Shown here in pieces: positions 1-7,554 of a stretch of 33,493 nucleotides of DNA. The notes beneath the pieces were generated by a model. The model saw only the letters and a program-made list of their open reading frames with translations, made no database searches and had not been told where the DNA came from. The stretch spans positions 1 to 33,493 of the forward strand of contig CALUCI010000036.1 of the NCBI GenBank assembly GCA_943914515.1, read 5' to 3'. Source of the DNA: an uncultured Pseudomonas sp. GTDB taxonomy: Bacteria > Pseudomonadota > Gammaproteobacteria > Pseudomonadales > Pseudomonadaceae. Positions within the stretch are counted from its first letter, which is position 1. The number at the start of each line of letters is the position of its first letter. Position numbers and translations under genes: made by a program.

Positions 1-2
1 TG

Positions 3-320
3 TCGCTGGTGCCGCGTTCGATCACCACGCCGTTCGCCATGCCGCTGGCGCAGGAGCTGGGCGGCGTGCCGGAACTGACGGCGGTGTTCGTGATGTTCAC
101 CGGGGTGCTCGGTGCGCTGTTCGGTGGCGTGCTGCTGCGCTACCTGCCGCTGCGTACGCCACTGGCTCGCGGTGCGTTGTTTGGTGTCGGCGCCCACGGC
201 GCAGGCGTCAGCCGGGCGCACGAAGTGGGCGGCGAAGAGGGCTCGGTGGCGGGGTTGGTGATGGTGCTGACCGGTTTGCTCAACCTGTTCGCCGCGCCGT
301 TGTTGTCGGCGCTGCTCTGA
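3..320 (+). CDS. lrgB: LrgB/CidB family membrane protein, C-terminal part (5' end outside window)
   Basis: The reading frame is open from the window edge and ends with TGA at 318-320. The product carries the conserved end of the LrgB family: the PRSITTPFAMPLA segment, a hydrophobic stretch, then GALFGVGAHGAGVSRAHEVG and a last hydrophobic helix. LrgB works with the holin-like LrgA/CidA in the inner membrane and is linked in other bacteria to control of autolysis and to export of small organic acids such as pyruvate or glycolate. Only about 105 residues are seen; the start and any lrgA partner lie upstream. An internal GTG at 9 is in frame but falls in the middle of the conserved domain, so it is not a real start. 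Confidence 0.88.
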   Translation, partial: SLVPRSITTPFAMPLAQELGGVPELTAVFVMFTGVLGALFGGVLLRYLPLRTPLARGALFGVGAHGAGVSRAHEVGGEEGSVAGLVMVLTGLLNLFAAPLLSALL

Positions 321-467
321 GATTTGCCACGGCCTGACCCGCAAGGTCATCAAGCTGGCTGCCAAGGCAACTTTCCATTCCCGATGGCGTGACTATGCTT
401 TCGGGCAGAGCACAACAACATGTGCCGCCGTGCCGACACAAAAACAGCCACCAGACGAGATCCCGCC

Positions 468-1373
468 ATGCCCCTGGCCGAGATACCTCTGTGCGTCTGG
501 CGTACACGGAGCCTGGAGTTCACGTTCCGCGGCCAGAGCATTCGCTACTGGACGGCAGGGCAGGGAGCGCCTCTGCTACTCATTCATGGATTTCCGACCG
601 CCAGTTGGGACTGGCATTACCTCTGGCAGCCGCTGGCCCAGCGCTTTCGCGTGATCGCCTGCGACATGCTCGGGTTTGGCGACTCCGCCAAGCCGGCGCG
701 CCATCGCTACAGCCTGCTGGAGCAGGCCGATCTGCAACAGGCGCTGCTCGAACACCTGCACATCCAGCAACCGCTGCACCTGCTGGCCCATGACTATGGC
801 GCCAGCGTCGCCCAGGAACTGCTGGCCCGGCACCATGAAGGCCGGGTGGAGGTCGCCAGTTGTGCGTTCCTCAACGCCGGCCTGTTTCCCGAGTGCCACC
901 GGCCGTTGCTGGCCCAGCGCCTGTTGTTCAGCCACCTGGGTTGGCTGGTGGCGCGGATCTTCACCCGTGAGGATCTGGTGCGTAACGTCAGTCAGATCTA
1001 CGGGCCGTGTACCCAGCCCAGCGAAAGCGCGCTGGATGACTGCTGGAGCCTGATTGCCGCGAACCACGGCAATCGCATTCTGCACCGGCTGTCGGCATTC
1101 ATTCCCGAACGCCTGACCCATCGAGAACGCTGGGTGGGCGCGCTGCAACAGGCGCGCCTGCCGATGCGCTTCATCAATGGCGCGGTCGACCCGGTGTCTG
1201 GCGCGCACATGCTCCAGCGCTACCGCGAACTGGTGCCCTTGCCCGATACGGTGACCTTGCCGGGCATCGGCCACTATCCGCACACCGAAGCACCGGCACA
1301 GGTGCTGCGCCATTACCTTGAGTTTCGCCAGCAGCCATTGACGGCCAGCCTGCAGAAAGTCGCCTGGTCCTGA
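468..1373 (+). CDS. alpha/beta hydrolase of the haloalkane dehalogenase/epoxide hydrolase type
   Basis: A 301-residue alpha/beta-hydrolase-fold protein. The oxyanion-hole motif HGFP is at residues 40-43. The nucleophile elbow reads HDYGAS (D109), so the nucleophile is Asp, as in haloalkane dehalogenases and epoxide hydrolases, and not the Ser of esterases. The likely acid is D241 (GAVDPVSG) and the likely base H269 (GIGHYPHTEAP). These enzymes attack a C-halogen or epoxide carbon and release the alcohol or diol; the substrate here is unknown. The frame is open upstream to 420, but the ATG at 468 fits the family N-terminus (short lead, then FRGQSIRYWTAGQG). It lies about 110 bp before a short-chain dehydrogenase on the same strand, so the two could be co-transcribed. 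Confidence 0.85.
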   Translation: MPLAEIPLCVWRTRSLEFTFRGQSIRYWTAGQGAPLLLIHGFPTASWDWHYLWQPLAQRFRVIACDMLGFGDSAKPARHRYSLLEQADLQQALLEHLHIQQPLHLLAHDYGASVAQELLARHHEGRVEVASCAFLNAGLFPECHRPLLAQRLLFSHLGWLVARIFTREDLVRNVSQIYGPCTQPSESALDDCWSLIAANHGNRILHRLSAFIPERLTHRERWVGALQQARLPMRFINGAVDPVSGAHMLQRYRELVPLPDTVTLPGIGHYPHTEAPAQVLRHYLEFRQQPLTASLQKVAWS

Positions 1374-1484
1374 CCCATCGGTCACTTATCGCCTGCCATT
1401 CAGCGCCCCCCCGGTTGATTGTCCGGGGCGGGCGGCTGGTCGACACTGGCGGCTTCGTCCCTTGTTCAACTGGAGTGTTGTGCC

Positions 1485-2399
1485 ATGACCGATTCGGTGC
1501 GCCTGGAAGATAGAGTTGTGATCGTCACCGGAGCAGGTGGCGGCCTCGGTCGGGCGCATGCCCTGCTGTTCGCCCGGCACGGCGCGAAAGTGCTGGTCAA
1601 CGATCTGGGCGGCTCGACCCACGGCGAGGGCGCCAATGCCTCGGCGGCAGACCGCGTGGTCGCGCAGATCCGCGAAGCCGGCGGCACCGCCGTGGCCAAC
1701 CATGATTCGGTGAGCGACGGCCAGCGTATCGTCGAGCAGGCCATGGACACCTTCGGCCGCGTCGACGTGGTGGTGAACAACGCCGGCATCCTCCGTGACA
1801 AGACCTTCCACAAGATGGAAGACGCCGACTGGGACCTGGTCTACAAGGTCCATGTCGAAGGCGCCTACAAAGTCACGCGCGCCGCCTGGCCGCACCTGCG
1901 CGAGCAGAACTGGGGGCGGGTGATCTTCACGGCGTCGACCTCGGGCATCTACGGCAACTTCGGCCAGGCCAACTACGGCATGGCCAAGCTCGGCCTGTAT
2001 GGCCTGACCCGCACCCTGGCGCTGGAAGGGCGCAAGAATGGCGTGCTGGTCAACGCCATCGCCCCGACCGGCGGCACGCGAATGACCGAGGGCCTGATCC
2101 CGCCGCAGGTGTTCGAACAGCTCAAGCCCGAGCTGATCAGCCCGCTGGTGGTGTACCTCGGCAGCGAGCAGTGCCAGGACAGCGGCAACCTCTATGAAGT
2201 CGGCGGCGGCTGGATTGGCCAGGTGCGCTGGGAACGCAGCCTCGGCGCGGGATTCGATCCGCGCGAAGGCTTCAGCCCGGAAGACGTGGCGGCCAACTGG
2301 GCGCGCATCGGCGACTTCGACGGCGCCGTGCACCCGAAGGACAGCCTTGAAGCGTTGCAGCAGATGATGGCCAACCTGCAGAAGTTCGCCGGGCGCTGA
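1485..2399 (+). CDS. short-chain dehydrogenase, (3R)-hydroxyacyl-CoA dehydrogenase-like
   Basis: A 304-residue classical SDR. The nucleotide-binding motif TGAGGGLG is at 15-22, NNAG at 98-101, and the catalytic set is S151, Y164 and K168 (YGMAK). The segment ASTSGIYGNFGQANYGMAKLGL and the long tail after it match the dehydrogenase domain of peroxisomal multifunctional enzyme type 2 and its bacterial relatives, which oxidise (3R)-hydroxyacyl-CoA with NAD+. A role in fatty-acid or steroid side-chain oxidation is inferred from this similarity only. The start at 1485 is chosen because GGAG precedes it at about 10 bases and the protein then begins just before the first beta strand (RVVIVTGAG); the open frame back to 1419 has no better site. 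Confidence 0.87.
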   Translation: MTDSVRLEDRVVIVTGAGGGLGRAHALLFARHGAKVLVNDLGGSTHGEGANASAADRVVAQIREAGGTAVANHDSVSDGQRIVEQAMDTFGRVDVVVNNAGILRDKTFHKMEDADWDLVYKVHVEGAYKVTRAAWPHLREQNWGRVIFTASTSGIYGNFGQANYGMAKLGLYGLTRTLALEGRKNGVLVNAIAPTGGTRMTEGLIPPQVFEQLKPELISPLVVYLGSEQCQDSGNLYEVGGGWIGQVRWERSLGAGFDPREGFSPEDVAANWARIGDFDGAVHPKDSLEALQQMMANLQKFAGR

Positions 2400-2462
2400 G
2401 GCAGCCCGTTTTCTGTCGTGATCTATGCTGGGAGGCCGTTATCGCGACAGGAGTGCGAAGAA

Positions 2463-2804
2463 ATGTACGAATCGAAGAACGAAGCCGTCATTTCGGCCGA
2501 ACAGTTCCGCAGCCGCCTGCTGCTGCATGCGCTGGGTGCCAGCGCGTTGCTGGTGCTCTCGATTGTGCTCGGGGTGGCCGGGCATCTGTATTTCGAGGAC
2601 GGCGTGAAGTGGTACGACGCAGCGTTCAACGCCACCCTGCTGCTCGGCGGGATGGGCCCGGTGGACCTGCCGGAAACGCCGGGAGGTAAATTGTTCTTTG
2701 CTGTCTACGGCTTGTATGTGGGACTGGTGTTCGTTGCCAGCATCGGCCTGATCCTGGCGCCGGTGGCGCATCGGTTGATGCACCGCTTTCATTGCGAAGA
2801 GTGA
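2463..2804 (+). CDS. small two-helix membrane protein, ion-channel-like
   Basis: A 113-residue protein of unknown function with two hydrophobic helices (about 21-43 and 78-100). Between them lies FNATLLLGGMGPVDLPETPGGKL, placed like the pore loop of two-helix potassium channels, but the TVGYG selectivity signature is not there. AGGAG stands about 12 bases before the ATG. The C-terminus is charged and His-rich (HRLMHRFHCEE). The gene follows the SDR after about 60 bp on the same strand. I recognise it as a conserved-looking Pseudomonas membrane protein but cannot give it a function. Confidence 0.7.
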   Translation: MYESKNEAVISAEQFRSRLLLHALGASALLVLSIVLGVAGHLYFEDGVKWYDAAFNATLLLGGMGPVDLPETPGGKLFFAVYGLYVGLVFVASIGLILAPVAHRLMHRFHCEE

Positions 2805-2817
2805 TGCCCGGGCAAAT

Positions 2818-2845
2818 AAAAAAGGCCGCTGCAAACGCAGCGGCC
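2818..2845 (-). terminator. rho-independent terminator reading on the minus strand
   Basis: A perfect 9-bp stem (GGCCGCTGC / GCAGCGGCC, loop AAAC, 2824-2845) has a run of six A on its left (2818-2823). Read on the minus strand this is a GC stem followed by a U tract. It lies about 255 bp beyond the end of the minus-strand IclR gene. On the plus strand it follows the small membrane protein gene by 20 bp and may also act there, though without a U tract. Confidence 0.7.
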
Positions 2846-3062
2846 AAGTAAGACGCAGATCAAGGAGCTTCAAAATCAACGTCGGTGAATCTGAAGGGTG
2901 ACGCTTCGGAACAACAATCGAGGAGCACTCTAGGGGGAGAGCATTAACCGATCGTTAAGGGGGCCGAAGCGTCAACTTCGCGCCTTGGCGAACACCGGAT
3001 CGCCAAGACAGGAACAAGGATAGTCAGACCCGACCGACGGAAAAATAGTGCTTTCTGACATT

Positions 3063-3087
3063 CACTGTTGCATCTGTCGCAACAGTG
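3063..3087. repeat. hairpin at the 3' end of hmgR
   Basis: CACTGTTGC (3063-3071) and GCAACAGTG (3079-3087) form a perfect 9-bp stem with a 7-base loop, 12 bases past the hmgR stop codon. No U tract follows on either strand, so it is more likely an mRNA-end or attenuator-type structure than a classical terminator. The rest of 2846-3099 shows no gene. Confidence 0.5.
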
Positions 3088-3099
3088 CACCAAATGGGG

Positions 3100-3909
3100 T
3101 CACTGCGCCCCTTCAAAGCCCATTCGCCAACTGATGGCTTTTGCCGTGGCCAGAAGCTGGCGTGCGGCGGGGCCTTGTTCGTCGGCATGGAACATCGAGG
3201 TCGGGCCGACCACGGTGATTACCGCAGCGATCTTGCCCACGGCGTTGAACACCGGCGCCGACAGTGCGTCCACCCCCGGCAGCAACAGACCGTGGACATG
3301 GTGCAGGCCGTGCTCGCGGATTTCGCCGAACAGCTTCTGGTAGTCGCCTGCGCCCTGGCCCAGCGTGGCCAGTTCCTCATCGCGCAGCTCGGCGGTTTCC
3401 CGCTCGGGCAGGTAGGCGCCGAACACCAGGCCGGTGGACGAACTGAGCAGCGGCAGCACCGAGCCGATCTGCGTCACCACCGTCACCGCGCGCACCGCCG
3501 GTTCGATATTGACCACCGTCGCGCCCTGGTTGCCCCACACGGCGATGAAGCAGCTTTCGTTGAGTTCATCGCGCAATTGCGACAGCGGCAGTGCCGAGAC
3601 CTTCAATACATCCATCCCGGCCAGCGCCGCCAGGCCGACGCGCAGCGCTTCACGGCCCAGGCCGTAATGGTTGGTCGCCGGATTCTGCTCGGCGAAGCCG
3701 CTGGCAATCAGTGCCTGCAGATAGCGATGGACCTTGCTCGCCGGCATTTGCACATGCTCGGCCAGGCGCGACAACGAGGTGGCGGGTGACAGCTCTGCCA
3801 ATGCCTTGAGGATGTCGGTACCGACCTCTGCCGAGCGGACCTTCTGTTTGCCGTTATCGGCGGGGGGCGTGGCTTTGGTCATGGCGGTGGTCACTGTGCT
3901 GGGGCGCAT
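3100..3909 (-). CDS. hmgR: IclR-family repressor of the homogentisate pathway
   Basis: A 269-residue IclR regulator: winged helix-turn-helix at about 26-88 (SLSRLAEHVQMPASKVHRYLQAL) and an effector-binding domain at about 95-260. It is divergent from hmgA-fahA-maiA, the arrangement known in Pseudomonas, where HmgR represses hmgABC and homogentisate releases it. The function is taken from that position and the family. The N-terminus before residue 22 is low-complexity, so the true start could be the ATG at residue 10. The shared 200-bp upstream region holds a REP element and a palindromic operator. Confidence 0.88.
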   Translation of the reverse strand: MRPSTVTTAMTKATPPADNGKQKVRSAEVGTDILKALAELSPATSLSRLAEHVQMPASKVHRYLQALIASGFAEQNPATNHYGLGREALRVGLAALAGMDVLKVSALPLSQLRDELNESCFIAVWGNQGATVVNIEPAVRAVTVVTQIGSVLPLLSSSTGLVFGAYLPERETAELRDEELATLGQGAGDYQKLFGEIREHGLHHVHGLLLPGVDALSAPVFNAVGKIAAVITVVGPTSMFHADEQGPAARQLLATAKAISWRMGFEGAQ

Positions 3910-3937
3910 GAAGAGAGATCCGGGCGGCTTTGCGGTC

Positions 3938-3968
3938 GATCGCGAGCAAGCTCGCTCCTACAGGAGCG
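3938..3968. repeat. REP element (GCGAGCAAGCTCGCTCC type)
   Basis: The palindromic core CGCGAGCAAGCTCGCTCCTAC, followed by AGGAGCG, is one of the common Pseudomonas REP variants. It sits between the divergent hmgR and hmgA starts, nearer to hmgR. Confidence 0.75.
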
Positions 3969-4025
3969 TGCTTGTTTGCGATGGGGTGCAGCAGCAGCCC
4001 TCGGGACGAACCGCGCCTTTATAAC

Positions 4026-4054
4026 TTGACGCCTTCGGTCAATCAAATTACGTT
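4026..4054 (+). promoter_or_regulatory. candidate sigma-70 promoter of hmgA-fahA-maiA
   Basis: TTGACG at 4026-4031 and TACGTT at 4049-4054 are 17 bp apart, a good -35/-10 pair about 60 bp before the hmgA start. The -10 box is inside the palindromic operator, as expected for repression by HmgR. Confidence 0.55.
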
Positions 4055-4072
4055 AATCGTAATTGAATTACG
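4046..4072. promoter_or_regulatory. HmgR operator (palindrome plus a third half-site)
   Basis: AATTACG (4046-4052), a 5-base spacer and CGTAATT (4058-4064) form a perfect 19-bp palindrome. A third copy AATTACG lies at 4066-4072, exactly 20 bp from the first. HmgR of P. putida is known to bind a palindromic site in this interval; assignment of this palindrome to HmgR is by position. Confidence 0.65.
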
Positions 4073-4109
4073 CATAACAATAACCGGCCTTGCACGGCCT
4101 GGAGGCTCG

Positions 4110-5411
4110 ATGAACGTCGATTCCACTTCCGCCCTCGCTTACCAGAGCGGTTTCGGCAACGAATTCGCCAGTGAAGCACTGCCCGGCGCCCTGCCGGTCG
4201 GTCAGAACTCCCCGCAAAAAGCCCCGTACGGTCTTTATGCCGAACTGTTGTCCGGCACCGCCTTCACCATGACCCGTCATGAACAGCGCCGCACCTGGCT
4301 GTATCGCATTCGGCCGTCTGCGCTGCACCCGGCGTTCACCCGGCTGGAGCGGCAACTGGCGGGCGGAGCGCTGGGCGCGGTGACGCCTAACCGCCTGCGC
4401 TGGAGCCCGCTGGAGATTCCGGCCGAGCCCACCGACTTCATCGATGGCTGGGTGACCATGGCGGCCAACTCCGCCGGCGACAAACCGGCCGGTATCAGCA
4501 TTCATTGCTATGGCGCCAACCGCTCGATGGAGCGGGTGTTCTTCAACGCCGACGGCGAGTTGCTGCTGGTCCCGCAACACGGTCGCCTGCGCCTGATCAC
4601 CGAACTGGGCCGGCTGGATGTCGAGCCGCTGGAAATCGCCGTGGTGCCGCGTGGAATGAAATTCCGCGTGGTGCTGCTGGATGGTGAAGCCCGCGGCTAC
4701 ATCGCCGAAAACCACGGCGCACCGCTGCGCATCCCGGACCTTGGCCCGATCGGCAGCAACGGCCTGGCCAACCCGCGTGACTTTCTCGCGCCGGTGGCGC
4801 ACTACGAAGAACACGAAGGCCCGGTGCAACTGGTGCAGAAGTTCCTTGGCGAGCTGTGGGGCTGCGAGCTGCAGCACTCGCCGCTGGACGTGGTCGCCTG
4901 GCACGGCAACAACGTGCCGTACAAATATGACCTGCGCCTGTTCAACACCATTGGCACCGTCAGCTACGACCACCCGGACCCGTCGATCTTCACCGTGCTG
5001 ACCTCGCCGACCAGTGTGCCGGGCATGGCCAACCTCGATTTCGTGATCTTCCCGCCGCGCTGGATGGTGGCCGAGAAGACCTTCCGTCCACCATGGTTCC
5101 ACCGCAACCTGATGAACGAGTTCATGGGCCTGATCAAAGGCGAGTACGACGCCAAGGCCGAAGGCTTCCTGCCTGGTGGTGCCTCGCTGCACGCCTGCAT
5201 GAGCGCTCACGGCCCGGATGCCGAAACCTGCGCCAAGGCGATTGCCGTGGAGCTGGCGCCGAACAAGATCGATAACACCATGGCGTTCATGTTCGAAACC
5301 AGCCAGGTGCTGCGTCCGAGCCGCCATGCGCTGGACTGCCCGCAGTTGCAGAACGACTACGATAGTTGCTGGGCGACCTTGCCGAGCACCTTCACCCCGA
5401 ATCGGAGATAA
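4110..5411 (+). CDS. hmgA: homogentisate 1,2-dioxygenase
   Basis: Opens the aromatic ring of homogentisate with O2 to give maleylacetoacetate, the committed step of tyrosine and phenylalanine breakdown in the cytoplasm. The 433-residue length is typical. It begins YQSGFGNEFASEALPGALP, the family N-terminus, and the iron ligands are in place: H331 and E337 (FHRNLMNEFMG) and H367 (MSAHGPD). The start at 4110 has GGAGG five bases upstream; the frame stays open to 3930, but that part is intergenic DNA with the operator and promoter. It heads a three-gene operon, with fahA starting 2 bases after its stop. Confidence 0.97.
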   Translation: MNVDSTSALAYQSGFGNEFASEALPGALPVGQNSPQKAPYGLYAELLSGTAFTMTRHEQRRTWLYRIRPSALHPAFTRLERQLAGGALGAVTPNRLRWSPLEIPAEPTDFIDGWVTMAANSAGDKPAGISIHCYGANRSMERVFFNADGELLLVPQHGRLRLITELGRLDVEPLEIAVVPRGMKFRVVLLDGEARGYIAENHGAPLRIPDLGPIGSNGLANPRDFLAPVAHYEEHEGPVQLVQKFLGELWGCELQHSPLDVVAWHGNNVPYKYDLRLFNTIGTVSYDHPDPSIFTVLTSPTSVPGMANLDFVIFPPRWMVAEKTFRPPWFHRNLMNEFMGLIKGEYDAKAEGFLPGGASLHACMSAHGPDAETCAKAIAVELAPNKIDNTMAFMFETSQVLRPSRHALDCPQLQNDYDSCWATLPSTFTPNRR

Positions 5412-5413
5412 GC

Positions 5414-6706
5414 ATGAACCAGACCGCCATTGCCCGTAGTTGGGTCGAGCACGCCAACGGGCATAGCGACTTCCCGCTGCAGAACCTGCCATTGGGTATC
5501 TTCAGCCGGGCCGCTGGAGAGCGCCGCAGCGGCGTGGCCATCGGCGACGCCATTCTCGATCTGGAGGCCGTGCTGGCCGCCGGCCTGTTCGACGGTGAAG
5601 CCCGGACTGCCGTCGAAGCGGCTCGCGGCGGCGCGCTGAATGCGTTTTTCGCCCTCGGCCGCGGCCCGCGTGTCGCCCTGCGTCAGCGCCTGCTGCAACT
5701 GCTCGGTGAAGACAGCCCGCACCAGGCGGCACTGCAGGCCGCGTTGTATCCGGCCAGCGAATGCCAGTTGCACCTGCCCGCGCGGATCGGCGACTACACC
5801 GACTTCTACGTCGGCATCGAACACGCCAAGAACGTCGGCAAGCTGTTCCGCCCGGACAATCCGCTGCTGCCCAACTACAAATACGTGCCGATCGGTTACC
5901 ACGGCCGCGCCTCGACCATTCGTCCGTCCGGCACCGACGTACGCCGGCCCAAGGGCCAGACCCTGCCGGCCGGGCAGACTGAGCCGACCTTCGGTCCCTG
6001 CGCGCGGCTCGACTACGAGCTGGAACTGGGTATCTGGATTGGCCAGGGCAACGAACTGGGCCAGTCGATCCCGGTGTCCGACGCCGCTGAACACATCGCC
6101 GGCTTCTGCCTGCTCAACGACTGGTCGGCGCGGGATATCCAGGCCTGGGAGTACCAGCCGCTGGGCCCGTTCCTGTCCAAGAGCTTCATTTCCACGGTCT
6201 CGCCGTGGGTGGTGACGGCCGAGGCGTTGGAGCCATTCCGCCGCGCCCAGCCGGCGCGCCCCGAGGGTGATCCGCAGCCGCTGTCGTATCTGCTCGACAG
6301 CCGCGACCAGGCCAATGGCGCCTTCGATATCGAACTGGAAGTGCTGCTGCTGACCGAAGGCCTGCGTGAGCAGAACCTGCCGGCCCATCGCCTGACCCTG
6401 AGCAACACCACCAGCATGTACTGGACCGTGGCCCAGATGGTCGCGCACCACAGTGTCAACGGTTGCCAGTTGCAGCCGGGCGACCTGTTCGGTTCGGGCA
6501 CCCTGTCCGGCGCCGAGCCGGGCCAGTTCGGCAGCCTGCTGGAAATCACCGAGGGCGGCAAAAAGCCGGTGGAACTGGCCAGCGGTGAAGTGCGCAAGTT
6601 CCTTGAAGACGGTGACGAGATCATCCTGCGCGCCCGTTGCGTGCGCGACGGCGTGGCCAGCATCGGTTTCGGCGAATGCCGCGGCAAGATCATCGCGGCC
6701 AACTGA
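5414..6706 (+). CDS. fahA: fumarylacetoacetase
   Basis: Hydrolyses fumarylacetoacetate to fumarate and acetoacetate, the last step of the pathway. The protein has 430 residues. The metal and catalytic signature is complete: DYTDFYVGIEHAKNVG, then LDYELELGIWIG (two Glu ligands), then LLNDWSARDIQAWEYQPLGPFLSKSF with the Asp and Lys. The ATG at 5414 is preceded by CGGAGA and follows the hmgA stop directly, so the two genes are likely translationally coupled. The gene is called hmgB in some Pseudomonas work. Confidence 0.97.
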   Translation: MNQTAIARSWVEHANGHSDFPLQNLPLGIFSRAAGERRSGVAIGDAILDLEAVLAAGLFDGEARTAVEAARGGALNAFFALGRGPRVALRQRLLQLLGEDSPHQAALQAALYPASECQLHLPARIGDYTDFYVGIEHAKNVGKLFRPDNPLLPNYKYVPIGYHGRASTIRPSGTDVRRPKGQTLPAGQTEPTFGPCARLDYELELGIWIGQGNELGQSIPVSDAAEHIAGFCLLNDWSARDIQAWEYQPLGPFLSKSFISTVSPWVVTAEALEPFRRAQPARPEGDPQPLSYLLDSRDQANGAFDIELEVLLLTEGLREQNLPAHRLTLSNTTSMYWTVAQMVAHHSVNGCQLQPGDLFGSGTLSGAEPGQFGSLLEITEGGKKPVELASGEVRKFLEDGDEIILRARCVRDGVASIGFGECRGKIIAAN

Positions 6707-6718
6707 GAGGGCAGGGCC

Positions 6719-7345
6719 ATGGAACTGTTCACTTACTACCGTTCCACCTCGTCGTACCGGGTGCGCATTGCGCTGGCGCTCAAGCAACTGGAGTTTCAGT
6801 CGCTGCCGGTGAACCTGCTCAAGGGTGAACAGCGCGAGGAACATTTCCTCGCGCTCAACCCGCAGGGCCGGGTGCCGGCGCTGAAAGCCGATTCCGGCGA
6901 AGTGCTGGTGCAGTCGCCGGCGATCATCGAGTACCTGGAAGAGGTTTATCCACAGCCGGCGCTGCTGCCGTCCGACCCGGTGCAGCGCGCCAGGGTGCGT
7001 GGCGTGGCGGCGCTGATCGGTTGCGATATCCACCCGCTGCACAACGTCAGCGTGCTCAACCAGCTCCGCCAGGCGGGGCTGGACGAAGCGGCGGTGAACC
7101 AGTGGATCAGCCACTGGATCAGCCAGGGGCTGGCGGCGATCGAACAGTTGATCGGCGATAGCGGCTTCTGCTTTGGCGATGAGCCGGGGCTGGCGGACGT
7201 CTACCTGATTCCGCAGGTGTATGCGGCGCAGCGTTTCAACGTCGACCTGGGTGGTTTCCCGCGGATTCTGCGGGTCGTGGGATTGGCCGAGGATCACCCG
7301 GCGTTCGTCATGGCCCACCCGTCCCGACAGCCCGACACCCCGTAG
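6719..7345 (+). CDS. maiA: maleylacetoacetate isomerase (zeta-class GST)
   Basis: Turns maleylacetoacetate into fumarylacetoacetate using glutathione, the middle step of the pathway. The 208-residue protein has the zeta-class N-terminus YYRSTSSYRVRIAL (7-20) with the glutathione-activating Ser region, QSPAIIEYLEE in the thioredoxin-like domain, and CDIHPLHNVSVLNQL in the helical domain. It starts 12 bases after fahA. Its stop codon TAG at 7343-7345 is part of the first REP unit, so the last residues (after SRQPD) may be set by where that repeat landed. Confidence 0.95.
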   Translation: MELFTYYRSTSSYRVRIALALKQLEFQSLPVNLLKGEQREEHFLALNPQGRVPALKADSGEVLVQSPAIIEYLEEVYPQPALLPSDPVQRARVRGVAALIGCDIHPLHNVSVLNQLRQAGLDEAAVNQWISHWISQGLAAIEQLIGDSGFCFGDEPGLADVYLIPQVYAAQRFNVDLGGFPRILRVVGLAEDHPAFVMAHPSRQPDTP

Positions 7346-7424
7346 GAGCGGCTTCAGCCGCGAGGCGTCATCTGCACCAACTGGGTTGTCAGGACGGGCC
7401 CCTCGCGGGTAAACCCGCTCCTAC
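7342..7424. repeat. REPIN, first of two tandem copies
   Basis: Two inverted REP units, GTAGGAGCGGCTTCAGCCGC at the left and the inverted GCGGGTAAACCCGCTCCTAC at the right, enclose about 40 bases. The left end supplies the maiA stop codon. Confidence 0.85.
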
Positions 7425-7441
7425 GGACGGGCCACACTCCC

Positions 7442-7524
7442 GTAGGAGCGGCTTCAGCCGCGAGGCGTCATCTGCACCAATCGGGTTGTCAGGACGGGCC
7501 TCTCGCGAGTAAACCCGCGCCTAC
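7442..7524. repeat. REPIN, second tandem copy
   Basis: Near-identical to the copy at 7342-7424 and offset by exactly 100 bp, including the spacer. Differences are few: AC against TC after CACCAA, and changes in the right REP (GAGT for GGGT, CGCGCC for CGCTCC). The copies arose by tandem duplication or by unequal exchange. The whole interval 7346-7554 between maiA and the convergent SirB1-type gene is this repeat array. Confidence 0.85.
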
Positions 7525-7554
7525 GGAGTGCGTCACCATTATCCTGGTATGGCC

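Noticed and set aside
468..1373. Serine esterase/lipase call for the alpha/beta hydrolase
   Set aside because: The nucleophile elbow is HDYGAS, with Asp in the nucleophile place, not GxSxG.
1395..1440. Hairpin CCCCGG...CCGGGG before the SDR gene as a terminator
   Set aside because: The stem is short, no T tract follows, and C/G runs make chance pairing likely.
5357..7318. Very long minus-strand open frame opposite fahA and maiA
   Set aside because: It is the antisense of well-supported genes in GC-rich DNA, with a repetitive Arg/Ala/Gln-rich product. Similar long shadows oppose hmgA, the TonB receptor and the FUSC gene.
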